From Massilia sp. Root351 (GTDB lineage: Bacteria; Pseudomonadota; Gammaproteobacteria; Burkholderiales; Burkholderiaceae_D): DNA of 64,000 nt. The notes beneath the pieces are model-generated. The model was not told the origin of the DNA. It did not search any database and was given only the letters and a program-made list of their open reading frames with translations. Positions within the stretch are counted from its first letter, which is position 1; the number at the start of each line of letters is the position of its first letter. The translations under genes and the position numbers were made by a program. Positions 8,639 through 17,644 of this stretch are shown piece after piece. Location: positions 226,527 to 290,526 of the forward strand of contig NZ_LMDJ01000012.1 of assembly GCF_001425045.1 (NCBI RefSeq), written 5' to 3'.

Positions 8639-9026
8639 ATTGTTCTCCTGGTCCCGGACCGGCCGGTATCAGGAGTGAAACGAAGCGGGCGGCGAAAAGG
8701 GGTTAAATCCGGACAAAAATTGTGTCCGTGCCAATAAAAGTCCAGATAGGCGTGCAGGAACGGCGGAAATGCGTTATAGTACTGGCTTGTGCGCTGCAAC
8801 ACGCAGTCGGCACTTCGAATAACAGCAGCTACGCAAGCCTTAGCGCATCGTTCCTGATGACGCTTATAAAGCCCCCCGCCTTGTGTGTCGACTAAGACAC
8901 CGTCCCGGCGCAAAGCTTTTGTGCCGAAATTTCTAATCTAGTTTGTTAGAGTCATTTCGTTTGGTTGGCGTTGCTATTTTGCGTTCTGCGTTTTTGCATG
9001 AACGCTGATTTTTACGAAAGATAAGA
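8639..9026. other. 388-bp divergent intergenic region with a long helicase leader
   Basis: No convincing coding sequence. The region separates the divergent VIT and helicase genes and becomes T-rich toward the helicase, as expected of a long untranslated leader; long leaders are known for cold-inducible DEAD-box helicase mRNAs such as E. coli deaD. CGGACA (8710-8715) and TGTCCG (8723-8728) form a perfect 6-bp inverted repeat with a 7-base spacer, placed where it could be an operator for the VIT gene. No promoter hexamer pair was convincing. Confidence 0.4.
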
Positions 9027-10484
9027 ATGACTTTTGAAGCACTTGGTATCAACACGTCCGTACTCAAAGCCCTGACCGATGCCGGCTACACCAAGCCGAC
9101 CCCGGTACAGGAGCAAGCTGTGCCTGCCGCTATCGCAGGCAAGGATCTGTTGGTATCCTCCCAGACCGGTTCCGGCAAGACCGCAGCTTTTATGCTGCCG
9201 TCGCTGACCCGTCTGGCAGCACTGCCGCCGGCTGCCGCCGGCAAGACCCCCAATCAAGAAATGCAAGCCGCCAAAGCGCGCGGCGAGCGTCCACGTTTCA
9301 AAGCTGCACAGCCAAAAATGCTGGTGTTGACCCCGACCCGCGAACTGGCCCTGCAAGTGACCACCAATACCGACAAGTACGCAGTGAACCTGCGCGGCAT
9401 CAAGGCCGTGTCCATCCTGGGCGGTATGCCTTACCCTAAACAGATGCAACTGCTGTCGCGCAATCCGGAAATCCTGGTGGCGACCCCGGGCCGCCTGATC
9501 GACCATATGGAATCGGGCAAAATCGATTTCTCCCAGCTGCAGATCTTGGTGCTGGACGAAGCCGACCGCATGCTGGACATGGGTTTCATCGACGACATCG
9601 AGAAAATCGTTGCCGCCACCCCTGACAGCCGCCAGACCATGCTGTTCTCGGCCACCCTGGACGGCGTAGTGGGCAACATGGCCCGCCGCATCACCAAGGA
9701 TCCGATGGTCATCCAGATCATCAGCGCCGCCAACAAGCACGAGAACATCTCGCAGCGCGTGCACTTCGTGGACGACCTGTCGCACAAGAACCGCCTGCTG
9801 GACCACCTGCTGCGCGACGAGACGCTGGACCAGGCAGTGGTGTTCACCGCCACCAAGCGTGACGCCGACACCATCGCCGACCGTCTGAACATCGCCGGTT
9901 TCTCGGCAGCCGCACTGCACGGCGACATGCACCAGGGCGCGCGCAACCGCACCCTGGACAGCATGCGCCGCGGCCAGGTGAAGGTGCTGGTGGCAACCGA
10001 CGTCGCAGCACGCGGCATCGACGTTCCGACCATCACCCACGTGTTCAACTACGACCTGCCGAAGTTTGCTGAAGACTACGTGCACCGCATTGGCCGCACC
10101 GGCCGTGCCGGCCGCAACGGCCTGGCGATCTCGCTGGTGAACCACGCCGAAGGCATGAACGTGAAGCGCATCGAGCGCTTCACCAAGCAGCTGATCCCGG
10201 TCACCACCATCGAAGGTTTCGAGCCTAAGCGCACCGCGCCTCCGCGTTCGGCTGCCCGTCCAGGCGGCTGGAAACCAGGCGACAACCGTGGCGGCAAGCC
10301 AGGCCAGCGCAGCTTCAGCAAGCCGGGCGCACCGCGCAAGGAAGGCGGCGGCTACCCGCGTGAAGGCGGTTCGGGCGGCTACCCGCGCGAAGGCGCCAGC
10401 ACCGGCGGCGGCTTCAACCGCGACGGCGGCGGCTACAAGGGCGCCCGTACCGACGGCGCACGCCGCAGCTACGGCGACCGTTAA
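9027..10484 (+). CDS. rhlE: DEAD-box ATP-dependent RNA helicase, RhlE-like
   Basis: A 485-residue RNA helicase that should unwind or remodel RNA in ribosome assembly or mRNA decay. Ordered motifs: Q motif (Y-x-KPTPVQEQAVP), motif I SQTGSGKT near 47, Ia PTRELALQV, Ib TPGRL, II DEAD (VLDEADRMLDMGF), III SAT, then in the second RecA domain VFTATKRDAD, ATDVAARGIDVP and the HRIGRTGRAGRNG motif VI. An insert rich in Lys/Arg lies between motifs I and Ia. The last 80 residues are Gly/Arg-rich (GGYPREGG repeats), typical of RNA-binding tails in cold-adapted helicases. RhlE-type by overall form; other DEAD-box subfamilies cannot be excluded. Preceded by a long leader and followed by a strong terminator. 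Confidence 0.9.
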   Translation: MTFEALGINTSVLKALTDAGYTKPTPVQEQAVPAAIAGKDLLVSSQTGSGKTAAFMLPSLTRLAALPPAAAGKTPNQEMQAAKARGERPRFKAAQPKMLVLTPTRELALQVTTNTDKYAVNLRGIKAVSILGGMPYPKQMQLLSRNPEILVATPGRLIDHMESGKIDFSQLQILVLDEADRMLDMGFIDDIEKIVAATPDSRQTMLFSATLDGVVGNMARRITKDPMVIQIISAANKHENISQRVHFVDDLSHKNRLLDHLLRDETLDQAVVFTATKRDADTIADRLNIAGFSAAALHGDMHQGARNRTLDSMRRGQVKVLVATDVAARGIDVPTITHVFNYDLPKFAEDYVHRIGRTGRAGRNGLAISLVNHAEGMNVKRIERFTKQLIPVTTIEGFEPKRTAPPRSAARPGGWKPGDNRGGKPGQRSFSKPGAPRKEGGGYPREGGSGGYPREGASTGGGFNRDGGGYKGARTDGARRSYGDR

Positions 10485-10510
10485 TCCGCGCGCTCAGCCC
10501 TAGAGAGAAA

Positions 10511-10540
10511 AGCCGCCGAAAATATCGGTGGCTTTTTTTT
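10511..10540 (+). terminator. Rho-independent terminator of the helicase gene
   Basis: AGCCGCCGA pairs with TCGGTGGCT (one G-U pair) across a 5-base AAATA loop, immediately followed by eight T residues. It begins 27 bases after the helicase stop codon. Confidence 0.9.
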
Positions 10541-10610
10541 CGCCTTGACCATATACTTGCCGACTCAAGCAATTATCAATCATTAGTCAAATAAAGTTCA
10601 AGGACTCATC

Positions 10611-11063
10611 ATGGAAAACATCACCGGCGACGCCGCTCTCGACTTCTGCCTGCGCCTGGCGCGCGCGCAAGCGGCCATGGTGCGCCGCCTGGACGCGGCG
10701 CTGGGCGGCCACTTCGGCCTGAGCTTCAGCGACTTCATGCTGCTCAACCACCTGGCCAGGGCGCCCGGCGGCCGCCTGCGCCGCGTGGATCTGGCCGAGC
10801 GCCAGGGCCTGACCGCCTCCGGCGTCACGCGCACCCTGCTGCCACTGGAAAAGAACGGCATGGTGGCGCGCCAGCCGGACCCGCGCGACGCCCGCGTCGG
10901 CTATGCCGTCATCACCCCCGCCGGCCATGAAATGCTGGACAACGCGATGGTGACGGCGCGCGAAGTCAGCGCTGAACTGCTACGCAACTCCGACCCGGCG
11001 CAGCTGGACGCACTGGCGGCGGTGCTGGGCAGCGTGGCCGGCATGAACCTGACCAACAGCTGA
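10611..11063 (+). CDS. MarR-family transcriptional regulator
   Basis: A 150-residue winged helix-turn-helix regulator. The DNA-binding core at about 35-105 shows FSDFMLLNHLARAPGGRLRRVDLAE, recognition helix LTASGVTRTLLPLEKNGMV, and wing residues RQPDPRDARVGYAVITPAG (the MarR D-x-R-D/A-x-R wing). Helices on both sides would form the dimer interface. AGGA precedes the ATG. It lies 11 bases upstream of an MFS transporter gene, so it probably represses the pair and is released by the transporter's substrate, as in other MarR-efflux units. The ligand is unknown. Confidence 0.88.
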   Translation: MENITGDAALDFCLRLARAQAAMVRRLDAALGGHFGLSFSDFMLLNHLARAPGGRLRRVDLAERQGLTASGVTRTLLPLEKNGMVARQPDPRDARVGYAVITPAGHEMLDNAMVTAREVSAELLRNSDPAQLDALAAVLGSVAGMNLTNS

Positions 11064-11074
11064 GCGGCCGGGCC

Positions 11075-12415
11075 ATGACCAAAGCACGCTCCCCACGCCC
11101 GCCCATCCTGGGCGACAAGAACTTTCGCTGGCTGCTCGGCGGCGGCGTCATCTCCGGCTTCGGCGACCAGTTCACCATGATCGCCCTGCCCTGGCTGGTG
11201 CTGACCATGTCCGGCGACCCGCTTGCGCTGGGCGCGGCGATTGCCATCATGAGCGTGCCGCGCGCGGTGTTCATGCTGGTCGGCGGCGCGCTGGTGGACC
11301 GCTACTCGCCCAAGCGCGTGCTGATGCTGACCAAGTACGCCAATGCCGCGCTGCTCGGCGTGCTGGCCTGGCTGGTGCTGTTCGCGCCCGCGCTGCTGTC
11401 GCTGCCGCTGCTGTATGCGTTGGCGCTCGGACTGGGGCTGGCACAGGCATTCTCCATCCCCTCGGGCACCTCCATCATGCCGCAGGTGGTGCCGTCCGAG
11501 CACCTGCAGGCCGCCAACGGCGCGATGATGGGCATGCGCCAGCTCACCATGCTGACCGGCCCCGTGCTCGCCGCCTTGCTGATCGCCCTGGCAGGCGACG
11601 GCGGCGCCGCCGCGCCAGGCCACGCCGCGCATGGCCATGGCGGCGCCGCGGCCGGCGCGCCGCTGCACGCGCCGGCCGGTGCGATCGGCATCGGCCTGGC
11701 CTTTGCGTTCGACTGCTTCACGTTCCTGTTCACCGCCTGGACCCTGGCCCGGGTGCGCCTGCGCCCGGCCGCCACGCCGCCGGCCGGCCCGCCGCAATCG
11801 ATATTCAGCTCGGTGGCCGAAGGATTGCTGACCGTCTGGCGCGACATGGCGCTGCGCACCTGCTTCATTTACTGGTCACTGGTGGCGGTGTTCGTCGGCG
11901 GCGCCATGCAAGTCGCGCTGCCGCTGCTGGCCAGCCAGAACCTGCACGGCGCCGCCTCGCTGGGCATGCTGAGTGGGGCGCACGGCACCGGCATGCTGCT
12001 CGGGATGGCGCTTTCCAGCACAGGCGTGAAACTGCGTTTCGGCGGATTCGGCGCCACCCTGCTCGCCATCGACGCCATCGTGGCGCTGCTGCTCGCGCCG
12101 CTGGGCGCCATTACCGCCACCTGGCAAGGCGCGGCCCTGCTGCTGTTGGCGGGCACCCTGGCGGGCTTCATGCAGATTGCCGTCTTCACGTGGATACAAG
12201 GCAGCGTGCCGCCCCGCATGCTGGGCCGCGCGATGAGCATTTTCATGTTCATCTTCATGGGCCTGGCGCCGCTCTCGGCCGCCGCCATCGGTGCACTGCT
12301 GAAGGTGATCACACTGGCGCAGCTGTTTGCAGGCGGCAGCGCGCTGCTGCTGGCCATCAGCGCACTGGCGTGGCTGCTCACGCCCATGGCCCGCATCGGC
12401 TTGCCGTCCCGATAG
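11075..12415 (+). CDS. MFS transporter (EntS/MFS_3-like)
   Basis: A 446-residue multi-spanning protein with about 12 hydrophobic segments. The N-terminus has the MFS_3/EntS-like FRWLLGGGVISGFGDQFTM, and the loop 2-3 motif is GGALVDRYSPKRVLM. The central loop between segments 6 and 7 (about residues 170-205) is Gly/Ala-rich with several His (PGHAAHGHGG), unusual for the family and possibly metal-binding. The second half includes QVALPLLA and an Ala/Met-rich segment. It likely exports a small molecule or drug, and is co-transcribed with the MarR gene 11 bases upstream. Substrate unknown. Confidence 0.85.
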   Translation: MTKARSPRPPILGDKNFRWLLGGGVISGFGDQFTMIALPWLVLTMSGDPLALGAAIAIMSVPRAVFMLVGGALVDRYSPKRVLMLTKYANAALLGVLAWLVLFAPALLSLPLLYALALGLGLAQAFSIPSGTSIMPQVVPSEHLQAANGAMMGMRQLTMLTGPVLAALLIALAGDGGAAAPGHAAHGHGGAAAGAPLHAPAGAIGIGLAFAFDCFTFLFTAWTLARVRLRPAATPPAGPPQSIFSSVAEGLLTVWRDMALRTCFIYWSLVAVFVGGAMQVALPLLASQNLHGAASLGMLSGAHGTGMLLGMALSSTGVKLRFGGFGATLLAIDAIVALLLAPLGAITATWQGAALLLLAGTLAGFMQIAVFTWIQGSVPPRMLGRAMSIFMFIFMGLAPLSAAAIGALLKVITLAQLFAGGSALLLAISALAWLLTPMARIGLPSR

Positions 12416-12511
12416 GGCGGGCCGACAAGCCGTCTCGCTTTCGCCACGCTTCCTCCCCGGGGCCCGTCTTTTCGTACACAATGGGTGCATCAATCCCGGG
12501 GAGAACAGCGC

Positions 12512-13369
12512 ATGCCGAAGCAGATAATCAACCATACTATTCTCGCCACACTGGCCCTGCTGGGCGCAAGCGCCGCGCAAGCGCTCGACTGGAGCGACAC
12601 CGCGCTGAGCTACCGCTACGGCACCCACTTCGCCGAGCCGTTCAACCCGGTGGACATCAAGAAGAACATCGTCAACCTGAGCCACGTCAACGGCTACGCC
12701 TACGGCAAGAACTTCATCAGCGCAGACCTGCTGCTGTCCGACAAGACCGATCCGAAAAGCGTGGGCTCAGATGACGGCGCGCGCGAACTATACGTGCTGT
12801 ACCGCCACACGCTGGACCTGGGCAAAGTCACCGGCAAGCACTTCAAGGCCGGTCCCGTGCGTGGCCTCGGCCTCACCGCCGGCTTCGACTTCAACACCAA
12901 GCACGACGCGGGCTACAACTCCCGCAAGCGCATGCTGGTTGCCGGCCCCACGCTCAACCTGGACGTGCCGGGCTTCCTCGACGTCAGCCTGCTGGCTCTG
13001 TGGGAAAGCAACGCGCCCTACAGCGGCTTCTCGAAAACCAGCACGCCGCGCTACGACTACGACGTGCATCCGATGCTGAACCTGGTGTGGGGCATCCCCT
13101 TCAATGCCGGCATCCCGCTGTCTTTTGAAGGTTTCGCCAACTTCATCGGCCACAAGGGCATCAACGAATTCGGCGCCGCCACCAAGCCGGAAACCAACAT
13201 CGACATGCAGATCATGTACGACATGAGCGCAGCCGTGGGCGCCGCCAAGAACACCTTCAAGGTCGGCATCGAGTACCAGTTCTGGAAGAACAAGTTCGGC
13301 AACAGCGACAAGAACAATCCGGGCGCCACCGCGCGCACCCCGATGGTACGCGCGGAATACCACTTCTAG
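12512..13369 (+). CDS. Outer-membrane channel, Tsx/OmpK-like nucleoside-specific porin family
   Basis: A 285-residue protein with a signal peptide (cleavage likely after SAAQA near 23) and a mature part made of alternating amphipathic beta strands ending in the aromatic YHF typical of outer-membrane barrels. WSDTALSYRYGTHFAEPF and the final strands (VGIEYQFWKNKFGN, MVRAEYHF) resemble the Tsx/OmpK family often annotated in beta-proteobacteria as outer envelope protein. ATG at 12512 is preferred because GGGGAG lies 8 bases upstream; an earlier in-frame GTG lacks such a site. Substrate may be nucleosides, which is inference. Its last 4 bases overlap the convergent glycerate kinase gene. Confidence 0.75.
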   Translation: MPKQIINHTILATLALLGASAAQALDWSDTALSYRYGTHFAEPFNPVDIKKNIVNLSHVNGYAYGKNFISADLLLSDKTDPKSVGSDDGARELYVLYRHTLDLGKVTGKHFKAGPVRGLGLTAGFDFNTKHDAGYNSRKRMLVAGPTLNLDVPGFLDVSLLALWESNAPYSGFSKTSTPRYDYDVHPMLNLVWGIPFNAGIPLSFEGFANFIGHKGINEFGAATKPETNIDMQIMYDMSAAVGAAKNTFKVGIEYQFWKNKFGNSDKNNPGATARTPMVRAEYHF

Positions 13370-14658
13370 TCACTGCTGCTCATCGCCGTTCGAGCCTGCG
13401 GTTCGACGTAGATGGCGCGGAAGTCGTTTACGTTGGTCAGCGTCGGCCCGCACACCACGGACGCGCCTATCGCCTGGAAGAAGCCGTGGCCGTCGTTGTT
13501 GGCCAGGCTCAAACGGGGGTTGATGCGCTGGCCCCATGCCTTCTCCAGCATGTCCGGCCCGATGATGGCGCCGGCGATTTCTTCCTGTCCGTCCACGCCG
13601 TCCGTATCGCAGGCGATGGCGTAGATGCCGGGGTGGCCGTTCAGCGATACCCCCAGCGACAGCAGGAACTCCACGTTGCGCCCGCCCCTGCCGCCGCCGC
13701 GTATCGTCACCGTGGTTTCGCCGCCGGACAACAGCACGCACGGCGCTTCGAACGGCTGCCCGCGCATGGCCACCTGGCGCGCCATGCCGGCCATGACAAT
13801 GCCTACCTCGCGCGCCTCCCCTTCAATGCTGTCGCCCAGGATGTAAGGCACGATACCGGCCTTGCGCGCCACTTCGGCGGCCGCCTCCAGCGCGATCTGC
13901 GGCGCGGTGATAAGGCGGATCTCGCTGCGCGCCAGGCGCGGATCGCCCGGCTTGATGCTTTCGCTGGCGCCCGACTCCAGAAGCTTCGTGACCGCCTCCG
14001 GCACCGAGATGCCGTAGCGCTGCAGGATGGCCAGCGCGTCGGCACAGGTGGTGGCGTCGCCGCAGGTGGGGCCGGACGCGATGTCGGCCGGGTTATCGCC
14101 CGGCACGTCCGAAATCAGCAGCGTGACCACCCGCGCCGGGTGGCATGCCGCCGCCAGCCGTCCGCCCTTGATGGCGGACAAGTGGCGCCGCACGCAGTTC
14201 ATCTCGCCTATGGTGGCGCCGCTCTGCAGCAAGGCGCGGTTGATCTCCTGCTTGACGGCCAGGTCCAGTCCCGCATGCGGCAGCGGCAGCAGCGCCGAGC
14301 CGCCGCCAGAGATCAGGCAGATCACCAGGTCGTCTACCGTCAACCCCTGCACCAAGGCGAGGATGCGGCGCGCCGCCTCCAGCCCTTTTGCATCCGGCAC
14401 CGGATGCGCCGCTTCGGCGATCTCGATGCGCTGGCAAGGTACGGCATAGCCGTAGCGCGTCACCACCAGGCCGCTCAACTGGCCCGGCCAATGCTGCTCC
14501 AGCACGCGCGCCATCTCGGCCGACGCCTTGCCGGCGCCGATCACCACGGTGCGTCCGCGCGGCGGTTCCGGCAAAAACCGGGGCAGGCACAGTCCGGGCT
14601 GCGCCGTCGCCACGGCGGCGTCGAACATGCTGCGCAATAAAGTGGCTTGGAATGTCAT
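13366..14658 (-). CDS. ttuD: Glycerate 2-kinase (MOFRL/TtuD family)
   Basis: A 430-residue protein that should phosphorylate D-glycerate to 2-phosphoglycerate; homologues are often mislabelled hydroxypyruvate reductase. Family features: VVIGAGKASAEMARVLE near 37, LVVTRYGYAVPC, EAAHPVPDAKG, SGGGSALLPLP, the lysine-containing NCVRRHLSAIKGGRLA, VTLLISDVPGD and IASGPT; the C-terminal MOFRL domain has LSGGETTVTIRG and ACDTDGVDG. Length is normal. It is the last gene of a three-gene operon, 9 bases after the reductase gene, with AGGATACGTCC before the ATG. It completes conversion of tartronate semialdehyde to a glycolytic intermediate. Confidence 0.9.
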   Translation of the reverse strand: MTFQATLLRSMFDAAVATAQPGLCLPRFLPEPPRGRTVVIGAGKASAEMARVLEQHWPGQLSGLVVTRYGYAVPCQRIEIAEAAHPVPDAKGLEAARRILALVQGLTVDDLVICLISGGGSALLPLPHAGLDLAVKQEINRALLQSGATIGEMNCVRRHLSAIKGGRLAAACHPARVVTLLISDVPGDNPADIASGPTCGDATTCADALAILQRYGISVPEAVTKLLESGASESIKPGDPRLARSEIRLITAPQIALEAAAEVARKAGIVPYILGDSIEGEAREVGIVMAGMARQVAMRGQPFEAPCVLLSGGETTVTIRGGGRGGRNVEFLLSLGVSLNGHPGIYAIACDTDGVDGQEEIAGAIIGPDMLEKAWGQRINPRLSLANNDGHGFFQAIGASVVCGPTLTNVNDFRAIYVEPQARTAMSSSD

Positions 14659-14667
14659 GGACGTATC

Positions 14668-15576
14668 CTATTCAGGCAGCTGGTCGCCGATCTGGTAGTT
14701 TGCCATGAGTTCCAGCGCGCGCACCAGCGCCGAATGGTCCCAGGCCTTGCCCCCGTGCGAGACGCAGGAATTGAACAGCTCCTGCGCCGTCGCCGTGTTG
14801 GGCAGGCTCACGCCGATGGCGCGCGCGCTGCTCAGCGCCAGGTTCAGATCCTTCTGGTGCAACTCGATGCGGAAGCCGGGATTGAAGGTGCGCTTGATCA
14901 TGCGCTCGCCGTGCACTTCCAGGATGCGCGACGCGGCAAACCCGCCCATCAGCGCCTGGCGCACCTTGGCGGCATCGGCCCCCATGCGCGAAGCAAACAG
15001 CAGCGCCTCGCCTACCGCTTCGATGTTCAGCGCCACGATGATCTGGTTGGCCACCTTGGTGGTCTGGCCGTCGCCATTGCCGCCCACCAGCGTGATATTT
15101 TTTCCCATCAGTTCAAACAGCGGCTTGACAGCGTTGAAGGCTTCCTCGCTGCCGCCCACCATGATGGTCAGCGTGGCGGCCTTGGCACCCACTTCGCCGC
15201 CGGATACCGGCGCATCCAGGTACTGGCAGCCCAGCGCATTGATGCGGGCCGCGAACTGCTTGGTTTCAATCGGCGAAATGGAGCTCATGTCCACCACCGT
15301 CTTGCCGGCGCTCAGGCCCTGCGCCACGCCGCCTTCGCCGAACAGCACCTCGGCCACCTGCGGCGTATCCGGCACCATCAGGATGATCACCTCGGCCTTC
15401 TGCGCCACTTCCTTGCTGCTGGCGCAGCCCACCGCGCCCAGTTCCACCAGTTCGGGCGGCAGCGCCTTGCGCTGCAGGACGAACAGTTCGTGGCCGCCTT
15501 TCAGCAGATTCGCCGCCATCGGCGCGCCCATGATGCCCAGACCAATAAAGCCTACCTTACTCACGCCCTTACTCAT
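14668..15576 (-). CDS. garR: 2-hydroxy-3-oxopropionate (tartronate semialdehyde) reductase
   Basis: A 302-residue beta-hydroxyacid dehydrogenase that reduces tartronate semialdehyde to D-glycerate with NAD(P)H. The N-terminal Rossmann motif is VGFIGLGIMGAPMAANLLK; the substrate motif DAPVSGGEVGA is at about 124 and the catalytic Lys lies in GDGQTTKVANQIIVALN (near residue 175). The all-helical C-terminal domain has FNPGFRIELHQKDLNLAL. Length matches GarR/GlxR. A strong AGAGGAG precedes the ATG. It sits between the aldolase (27-base gap) and the glycerate kinase (9-base gap). glxR would be an alternative name; the aldolase next door favours garR. Confidence 0.92.
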   Translation of the reverse strand: MSKGVSKVGFIGLGIMGAPMAANLLKGGHELFVLQRKALPPELVELGAVGCASSKEVAQKAEVIILMVPDTPQVAEVLFGEGGVAQGLSAGKTVVDMSSISPIETKQFAARINALGCQYLDAPVSGGEVGAKAATLTIMVGGSEEAFNAVKPLFELMGKNITLVGGNGDGQTTKVANQIIVALNIEAVGEALLFASRMGADAAKVRQALMGGFAASRILEVHGERMIKRTFNPGFRIELHQKDLNLALSSARAIGVSLPNTATAQELFNSCVSHGGKAWDHSALVRALELMANYQIGDQLPE

Positions 15577-15603
15577 ATCCCTGCTCCTCTTGATGGGCCG
15601 CGC

Positions 15604-16374
15604 TCAGGCGGCGTTCTTGAATTTTCCCGCCAGCGCCTCCGCGCCGCGCGCCAGCAGGCCGATGTCGCTGCCTACCGCAGTGTAAGTGCAACCGGCCGCG
15701 ATGTAACGCCGCGCCAGCGCCTCGTCCCCCATCAGCACTCCGGCGGCCTTGCCGGTGGCGACAATGCGGCGCACCGCGCCTTCAATCGCGGCCACCACGT
15801 CCGGGTGCTTCAGGTTGGCCAGGTGGCCCATGGAGGCGGCCAGGTCGCCCGGGCCGATGAAGATGCCGTCCACGCCTTCCACTGCCGCGATTTCCTCGAT
15901 ATTGGCGATCGCCTCCGGTGTTTCCACCTGCAGCAGCACGCAGATATCGTCGCCGCTGGTGGCCCAGTAGTCCGCCACGCGGCCATAGTCGGAGGCGCGC
16001 GCCGCCGTTGAGAAACCGCGCACGCCGAGCGGCGGATAGCGCGTGGCGGCCACCGCCTGGCGCGCCTCTTCCGCGTTCTGCACGAAGGGTATCAGCAGCG
16101 TTTGCGCACCCACGTCCAACAGGCGCTTGATCACCACGGTGTCGTTCCAGGGCGGACGCACGATGGGCTGGGCCGTTCCCTGCGCAATCGCCTGCAGCTG
16201 CGAGTGCACCATCGGCAGCTCATTGGGCGAGTGCTCCATGTCCAGCAGCAGCCAGTCGAAGCCCGCATTGGCCAGCACCTCCACCGTGACGTTGCTCGAC
16301 AGCCCAGACCACAGGCCGATTTGCAGGGTGCCGCTGTTCAGCGCCCGCTTGAAATGGTTGATCCGTTTGCTCAT
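15604..16374 (-). CDS. garL: HpcH/HpaI-family aldolase, likely 5-keto-4-deoxy-D-glucarate aldolase
   Basis: A 256-residue class II metal-dependent aldolase. Family marks are [30 protein letters not shown] (acid and His of the active site), [10 protein letters not shown] with the conserved Arg, [21 protein letters not shown] with the metal Glu, and [13 protein letters not shown] with the metal Asp. ATG at 16374 is chosen because AGGGAG lies upstream and [12 protein letters not shown] matches the usual family N-terminus; earlier in-frame codons give an unrelated extension. With a tartronate semialdehyde reductase and glycerate kinase downstream, cleavage of keto-deoxy-glucarate to pyruvate and tartronate semialdehyde is the natural role. 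A 4-hydroxy-2-oxoheptanedioate aldolase (HpaI) is the alternative. Confidence 0.85.
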   Translation of the reverse strand: MSKRINHFKRALNSGTLQIGLWSGLSSNVTVEVLANAGFDWLLLDMEHSPNELPMVHSQLQAIAQGTAQPIVRPPWNDTVVIKRLLDVGAQTLLIPFVQNAEEARQAVAATRYPPLGVRGFSTAARASDYGRVADYWATSGDDICVLLQVETPEAIANIEEIAAVEGVDGIFIGPGDLAASMGHLANLKHPDVVAAIEGAVRRIVATGKAAGVLMGDEALARRYIAAGCTYTAVGSDIGLLARGAEALAGKFKNAA

Positions 16375-16414
16375 GCCACTGCTCCCTGGAAAGGTTGGTG
16401 ATATTTGTACAAAC

Positions 16415-16449
16415 ACTAAGTTGTCAGTCGTCATATGACTTGACTTAGT
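16415..16449. promoter_or_regulatory. Candidate LysR operator in the garL/LysR divergent region
   Basis: ACTAAGT at 16415-16421 is the exact inverse of ACTTAGT at 16443-16449, and a perfect 10-bp palindrome GTCATATGAC occupies 16430-16439. Dyads of this kind with T-rich/A-rich ends, lying between a LysR gene and the operon it faces, are typical LysR binding regions. It lies about 40 bases upstream of the aldolase start. Confidence 0.5.
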
Positions 16450-16520
16450 ATATGCTGCAATGCAGTAGCAGCGCAAGAAATGAAATACAATCGCACTCTC
16501 TCGTTTGCGCTGGATCAAGC

Positions 16521-17483
16521 ATGGAAACCAAATGGCTGGAAGACTTCATCTCGCTGGCCGAGACCAATAACTTCAGCCGCTCCGCCTCGCAGCGGCACGT
16601 GACGCAGCCGGCCTTCTCGCGCCGCATCCAGTCGCTGGAAAACTGGCTCGGCACCGACCTGGTGGACCGCACCTCCTACCCCACCCGCTTGACGCCGGCC
16701 GGCCTGGTGTTCTACGAGCAGGCGCTGGAAATGCTGGGCCAGATCAACGGCGTGCGCGAGCTGCTGCGCAACAAGCGCGCCGCCGCCATGAACAGCATCG
16801 ACCTGGCGGTGCCGCACACGCTGTCGCTGACCTTCATCCCGAAATGGATCACGCAGCTCGAGACCGACTTCGCGCCGATCAACAGCCGTTTGATGGCGCT
16901 CAACGTGCACGACGCCGTGCTGCAGCTGGTGGAAGGCGGCTGCGACCTGCTGCTGTGCTACCACCATCCGCGCCAGCCGGTGCAGCTCGATCCGGGCCGC
17001 TACGACATGCTGGTGCTGGGCCGCGAAGCCATGCGCGCCTACGCCCGCTGCGACAAGACCCGCACGCCCGAGTTCACGCTGCCCGGCACCAGGCAGGAGC
17101 CGCTGCCCTTCCTCTCCTACACCAACAACGCCTACCTGGGCCGCATGGTGGAACTGATCCTGGCGGACACCAAGACCGCGCTGCATCTCGAGAACCACTA
17201 CGAAACCGATATGGCGGAAGGCTTGAAAATGATGGCGCTGGAAGGACGCGGCATCGCCTTCCTGCCTGAATCGGCCGTCACGCGCGAGCTAAAACAGAAG
17301 CTGCTGGCGCCCGCCGACGGCGGGGTGCAGGACTGGCAGATCGAAATGGAAATCCGCCTGTACCGGGAGCGCCCTTCGCCTTCCCGGCCCGGCAAATTCA
17401 TCGTTTCGCGGCTGTGGGACTATCTGGAAAGCCTGCAGAAAACGTCCGACAAAAAGCGCCGCGTGCCGGCCTCAGAACGTTAA
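16521..17483 (+). CDS. LysR-family regulator, divergent to the garL-garR-ttuD operon
   Basis: A 320-residue LysR-type activator/repressor. The helix-turn-helix is at residues 5-65 ([40 protein letters not shown]), with the family [12 protein letters not shown] following. The effector domain includes [15 protein letters not shown] and [20 protein letters not shown]. The start METKWLEDF is typical for the family, and upstream in-frame codons encode no recognisable extension. It faces the aldolase operon across a 146-base region holding a dyad, so it probably regulates that operon with a sugar-acid derivative as co-inducer (inference). The C-terminus is basic. Confidence 0.9.
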   Translation: METKWLEDFISLAETNNFSRSASQRHVTQPAFSRRIQSLENWLGTDLVDRTSYPTRLTPAGLVFYEQALEMLGQINGVRELLRNKRAAAMNSIDLAVPHTLSLTFIPKWITQLETDFAPINSRLMALNVHDAVLQLVEGGCDLLLCYHHPRQPVQLDPGRYDMLVLGREAMRAYARCDKTRTPEFTLPGTRQEPLPFLSYTNNAYLGRMVELILADTKTALHLENHYETDMAEGLKMMALEGRGIAFLPESAVTRELKQKLLAPADGGVQDWQIEMEIRLYRERPSPSRPGKFIVSRLWDYLESLQKTSDKKRRVPASER

Positions 17484-17497
17484 TTTTTACTCAACGA

Positions 17498-17525
17498 TTG
17501 TAACGTTATGCTTTTTTTGCATAAT
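17498..17525 (+). promoter_or_regulatory. Candidate promoter of the glutamate dehydrogenase gene
   Basis: TTGTAA (17498-17503) and CATAAT (17520-17525) with a 16-base spacer. The spacer contains TTATGC (17506-17511), which pairs with GCATAA (17519-17524) around a T7 loop; this dyad overlaps the promoter and could be an operator. The leader to the ATG would be about 113 bases. Confidence 0.45.
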
Positions 17526-17644
17526 CGGATGCGCATACAGCATTAGCCGCCTTGCAGGGCTCCAGCCTATGATTCGCCTCGCTAACGCAACGCCACAAGC
17601 ACCGCGTCGAACGAAGAATCCATCGAATAAAACAGGAGCCAAGC

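Noticed and set aside
6164..8737. 857-codon plus-strand frame opposite the VIT gene
   Set aside because: Arg/His-rich shadow without domains, while the minus strand has VIT, vWA-like and DUF2135 domains and a ribosome-binding site.
8635..8913. 92-codon minus-strand frame upstream of the VIT gene
   Set aside because: It spans the VIT ribosome-binding site and includes no family motif; likely non-coding leader and promoter.
12397..12432. CGGCTTG/CAAGCCG hairpin at the MFS gene end as a terminator
   Set aside because: The long loop, overlap with the stop codon and lack of a U-run make it a poor terminator.
16375..16518. N-terminal extension of the aldolase to 16518
   Set aside because: It crosses the divergent LysR start and operator, and MSKRINHFK at 16374 is the family start with a good ribosome-binding site.
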